From Methylomonas sp. AM2-LC (lineage in GTDB: Bacteria > Pseudomonadota > Gammaproteobacteria > Methylococcales > Methylomonadaceae): DNA of 64,000 nucleotides. The position numbers were made by a program, and so were the translations under genes. Positions 61,816 through 64,000 of this stretch are shown piece by piece (positions within the stretch are counted from its first letter, which is position 1; every line of letters begins with the position of its first letter). The stretch spans positions 558,001-622,000 of the forward strand of contig NZ_CP157005.1 of NCBI RefSeq assembly GCF_039904985.1, read 5' to 3'. The notes beneath the pieces are model-generated. The model did no database searches. It had not been told where the DNA came from and worked only from the letters and a program-made list of their open reading frames with translations.

Positions 61816-62724
61816 TTAAAAATACCCTTCACGCTTTTTCTGTTCCATAGAACCAGCCTGATCATGATCAATCAAGCGGCCTTGGCGTTCAGAGGTGGTG
61901 GTGAGTAGCATTTCCTGTATGATTTCTGGCAAAGTGGTGGCGGTTGACTCCACTGCGCCTGTTAAAGGGTAGCAGCCCAGGGTACGAAAACGCACCATTT
62001 TCATTTCCACTTTATCATTTGGGCCTAGTGGCATTCTGTCATCGTCTACCATGATCAACATACCGTCCTTTTCTACCACGGGGCGTTCTTTGGCAAAATA
62101 CAAAGGTACAAGAGGAATATTTTCCAGATGAATATATTGCCAGATATCCAGCTCTGTCCAGTTGGAAAGTGGAAACACGCGTATGCTTTCGCCCTTATCT
62201 ATTTTACCGTTAAAAGTGTTCCATAATTCGGGGCGTTGGTTTTTGGGGTCCCAACGGTGGTTTTTGTCGCGAAAAGAGTAAACGCGTTCTTTAGCGCGGG
62301 ATTTTTCCTCATCTCGCCGAGCGCCACCAAAGGCAGCGTCAAACTGGTATTTATTTAAAGCCTGTTTTAGCGCATCGGTTTTCATGACATCGGTATGCTT
62401 TTTACTGCCGTGGGTAAAAGGACCTATGTTTTGCTCTACGCCCTCTTGATTGGTATGAATTAGTAAATCCCAGCCCAGATCTTTAACCATTTGGTCGCGG
62501 AAAGCAATCATTTCCCTAAACTTCCAAGTAGTGTCAACATGTAACAACGGAAACGGCGGTTTGCCAGGGAAAAAAGCTTTTTTTGTTAGATGTAACATTA
62601 CCGCTGAGTCTTTACCGATGGAATATAACATTACCGGTTTTTCAAATTCTGCTGCAACTTCACGAATAATATGGATACTTTCAGCTTCGAGCTGTTTCAG
62701 ATGGGTTAATTTATAATCGGTCAT
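61816..62724 (-). CDS. cysD: Sulfate adenylyltransferase subunit 2
   Basis: Forms APS from ATP and sulfate together with CysN. 302 residues. The PP-loop [12 protein letters not shown] is at about 36-47; [21 protein letters not shown] and [15 protein letters not shown] are typical. It heads cysDN. No cysC or PAPS reductase is in the window. Confidence 0.97.
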   Translation of the reverse strand: MTDYKLTHLKQLEAESIHIIREVAAEFEKPVMLYSIGKDSAVMLHLTKKAFFPGKPPFPLLHVDTTWKFREMIAFRDQMVKDLGWDLLIHTNQEGVEQNIGPFTHGSKKHTDVMKTDALKQALNKYQFDAAFGGARRDEEKSRAKERVYSFRDKNHRWDPKNQRPELWNTFNGKIDKGESIRVFPLSNWTELDIWQYIHLENIPLVPLYFAKERPVVEKDGMLIMVDDDRMPLGPNDKVEMKMVRFRTLGCYPLTGAVESTATTLPEIIQEMLLTTTSERQGRLIDHDQAGSMEQKKREGYF

Positions 62725-62726
62725 TA

Positions 62727-63239
62727 ATGGATTCCGTGCGACACAGCGCTTCAGGCAATATATTGGAAGTGTCTATTTTAAAGGTAAACTACCATTCACG
62801 CTATTATCTAAAGCATATGAGACAAATACACGGTTTAGAAAACATCCGCCTGCAACATCCAGAACGGTTGACTGAGGCAAAATTAGCAGAAATTTTGTTA
62901 GATGATTTGCATGATTGTCGCTGTTTTATCTTCGGTTGTTGCGGAGAGAATGACAAAATTGTCTTGGCAGAATTGTACCTGTTGCCAGACACGCTGCAAT
63001 ATGAAATGTTCGATAAGCGTATTGATTTTATTGTTTCTGGCCCTATCCTGCGTGCCGATACGGTACCCTTGACTTATGCATTACAGGCTAAAAAAATGTC
63101 GTTAACTGGGCGCTGTTCTATGCTTGCTAAAGTGTGTGGGGTCGATTTGTATTTACAAGCCAGTTACACAGGTGTGGTAGGCGATATAGCCAGACAAAAA
63201 TTTTCACTTGATGTTAAAGCATTATTGAATAAGTTTTAG
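62727..63239 (+). CDS. Hypothetical protein divergent from cysD
   Basis: 170 codons from ATG 62727, two bases from the cysD start on the other strand, which leaves no room for a ribosome-binding site, so a later start (for example GTG near 62769) is likely. Not recognised. Features: Cys-rich patch [13 protein letters not shown] at about 63-75, balanced charge, no membrane helix or signal. The length and regular secondary-structure pattern argue that it is real. Confidence 0.55.
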   Translation: MDSVRHSASGNILEVSILKVNYHSRYYLKHMRQIHGLENIRLQHPERLTEAKLAEILLDDLHDCRCFIFGCCGENDKIVLAELYLLPDTLQYEMFDKRIDFIVSGPILRADTVPLTYALQAKKMSLTGRCSMLAKVCGVDLYLQASYTGVVGDIARQKFSLDVKALLNKF

Positions 63240-63420
63240 GCAGTAAGGCGCAAGTTTATTGGTAGCGAGCAAAGAATTCTCCCTAGAACGGTGAAACTGT
63301 ATTGATTAATTACGTTCACTACTGTTTGCTAAAACTAGCAGCCTTGGTTAGTCATAAAAATGATCACTTTTAATAATTGCAGACACCAAAACAAACTAAT
63401 CCGCATTTTCTGAAAAATGC

Positions 63421-63426
63421 TATAAT
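63421..63426 (+). promoter_or_regulatory. -10 element of ssrA
   Basis: Perfect TATAAT 11 bases before the mature tmRNA 5' end. No good -35 box is seen at 17 bases, but a perfect 7-base hairpin (63403-63409 with 63414-63420) occupies the spacer. Confidence 0.6.
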
Positions 63427-63436
63427 AAAAACTCTT

Positions 63437-63812
63437 GGGGGCGACATGGCTTCGACGTGGGTAGCAAAACCTCAGGTGCATGTCGAGGACAGTACACCTC
63501 GTAAAATCTACTGAACTAAAGTATTCGCAAATGACGAAAACTACTCAGTGGCCTTAGCAGCTTAAAACCTGCACCACTTCTCTGACTGTGTGTGCTTATG
63601 CGTGCAGGCTCTTCGGAGCACTCAGGGATCATATTACATAAGATCGCGCCAAGGCTTCGTTCGTAGCTAACAGCGCTAAATCCAATCGAAATCGCTGTTA
63701 AACCTCTTGGCCCGACGGGTATTTAACGGTTAAATTAAAAGAGCGGGATAAACATGTAGAGCTTGTGGCGGAGTGCTTGCGGACGCGGGTTCAATTCCCG
63801 CCGCCTCCACCA
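63437..63812 (+). ncRNA. ssrA: Transfer-messenger RNA (tmRNA)
   Basis: Rescues stalled ribosomes and tags the nascent protein. The 5' GGGGGCG (63437-63443) pairs with CGCCTCC near the 3' end to form the acceptor stem, and the RNA ends CCA (63810-63812). The T-arm GGGTTCAATTCCC is present just before it. The tag frame starts at GCA 63527 and reads ANDENYSVALAA before TAA 63563-63565, a standard proteobacterial tag. Confidence 0.96.
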
Positions 63813-63846
63813 ATATACCATCCAAGAAAGTCCAAAGAAATACAAT

Positions 63847-63880
63847 AAACCCGCAGACCGCAAGGTCTAGCGGGTTTTTT
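63847..63880 (+). terminator. Rho-independent terminator downstream of ssrA
   Basis: A 13-base stem with one bulged A (from 63847-63859 to 63864-63877), GCAA loop, and a T-run of six. It ends transcription of ssrA. Confidence 0.88.
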
Positions 63881-63916
63881 GTTGTCCAGTGATGTGCAGT
63901 GGAATACAATACAATC

Positions 63917-63976
63917 TACCGGCAATTGCTGGTAAAAATGCTGGTAGACGGTTTACCAGCAAAGCATTTACCAGCA
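63917..63976 (+). repeat. Clustered TGCTGGTAAA repeats ahead of a putative integrase
   Basis: TGCTGGTAAA (63927-63936), TGCTGGTAGA (63939-63948), and two inverted copies TTTACCAGCA (63952-63961, 63967-63976) lie within 60 bases. The first also sits in an imperfect palindrome (63917-63934). Such clusters are typical of binding sites for an integrase, excisionase or repressor. Confidence 0.65.
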
Positions 63977-63988
63977 ATGGGGCTGCAC

Positions 63989-64000
63989 ATGGCGAAAACA
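63989..64000 (+). CDS. Start of a gene cut by the window edge, possibly an integrase
   Basis: ATG 63989 begins four visible codons (MAKT), with GGGG at 63979-63982 as a ribosome-binding site. Position right after the ssrA 3' end and behind a repeat cluster suggests a tyrosine integrase. Only four residues are visible, so the identity is inferred from context. Confidence 0.35.

Overview
The window comes from a gammaproteobacterial methanotroph (order Methylococcales, type I). The main evidence is a particulate methane monooxygenase operon in the order pmoC-pmoA-pmoB at the left edge. A second, divergent copper-monooxygenase operon at 48.5-51.3 kb has the order A-B-C, the hallmark of pxmABC. 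The rest is gammaproteobacterial chromosome: dusB-fis, iscR-type regulation, dut-algC-argB, proC-yggT, obgE-proB, cysD-cysN and an ssrA (tmRNA) gene. The DNA looks moderately AT-rich. I cannot name the genus from sequence alone.

Layout. 0-4.7 kb: the 3' part of pmoC, then pmoA and pmoB, a strong terminator, then a small lipoprotein, a CopC-type copper protein and a lipoprotein with a C-terminal membrane helix. 4.9-10.8 kb (minus strand): valS, two membrane proteins, and a two-gene cluster of a membrane-anchored cupredoxin and a membrane-anchored periplasmic protein. The latter shares a Cys/His/Cys pattern with the lipoprotein at 4.0 kb. 11-31.7 kb: housekeeping (pgi, tadA, sua5/tsaC, bioA-rsmE-CPBP protease, rpsT, murJ, proC-yggT, dut-algC-argB, creA), then two glycosyltransferases and an O-antigen-ligase-like protein. 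31.7-46 kb: metG, apbC, rplU-rpmA-obgE-proB, iscR-cysteine desulfurase-iscA, an orphan flagellar-rod-like small protein, a membrane cytochrome c, a cold-shock protein, and clpB behind a textbook sigma-32 promoter.

46-53 kb: the pxm neighbourhood, with a royal-jelly/Yellow-type beta-propeller protein, a LysR regulator, pxmABC behind a leader with a large dyad, an OFA/MCT-like MFS transporter and a tautomerase. 53-64 kb: a PRC-barrel protein, an AlgI-like MBOAT with a partner SGNH protein carrying an apparent frameshift, dusB-fis, purH, cysDN, an orphan gene, ssrA, and at the edge what looks like the start of an element integrated at the ssrA 3' end.

How the parts fit. Canonical pMMO oxidises methane and depends on copper; the CopC protein and the cupredoxin pair plausibly handle that copper. 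The pxm operon keeps the PmoC-type and PmoB-type copper ligands but sits with a carboxylate-type transporter and a tautomerase, which raises a question about its substrate. The most interesting candidates for something undescribed are the Cys/His/Cys membrane-anchored family shared by the two copper-linked loci and the pxm cassette with its leader dyad.
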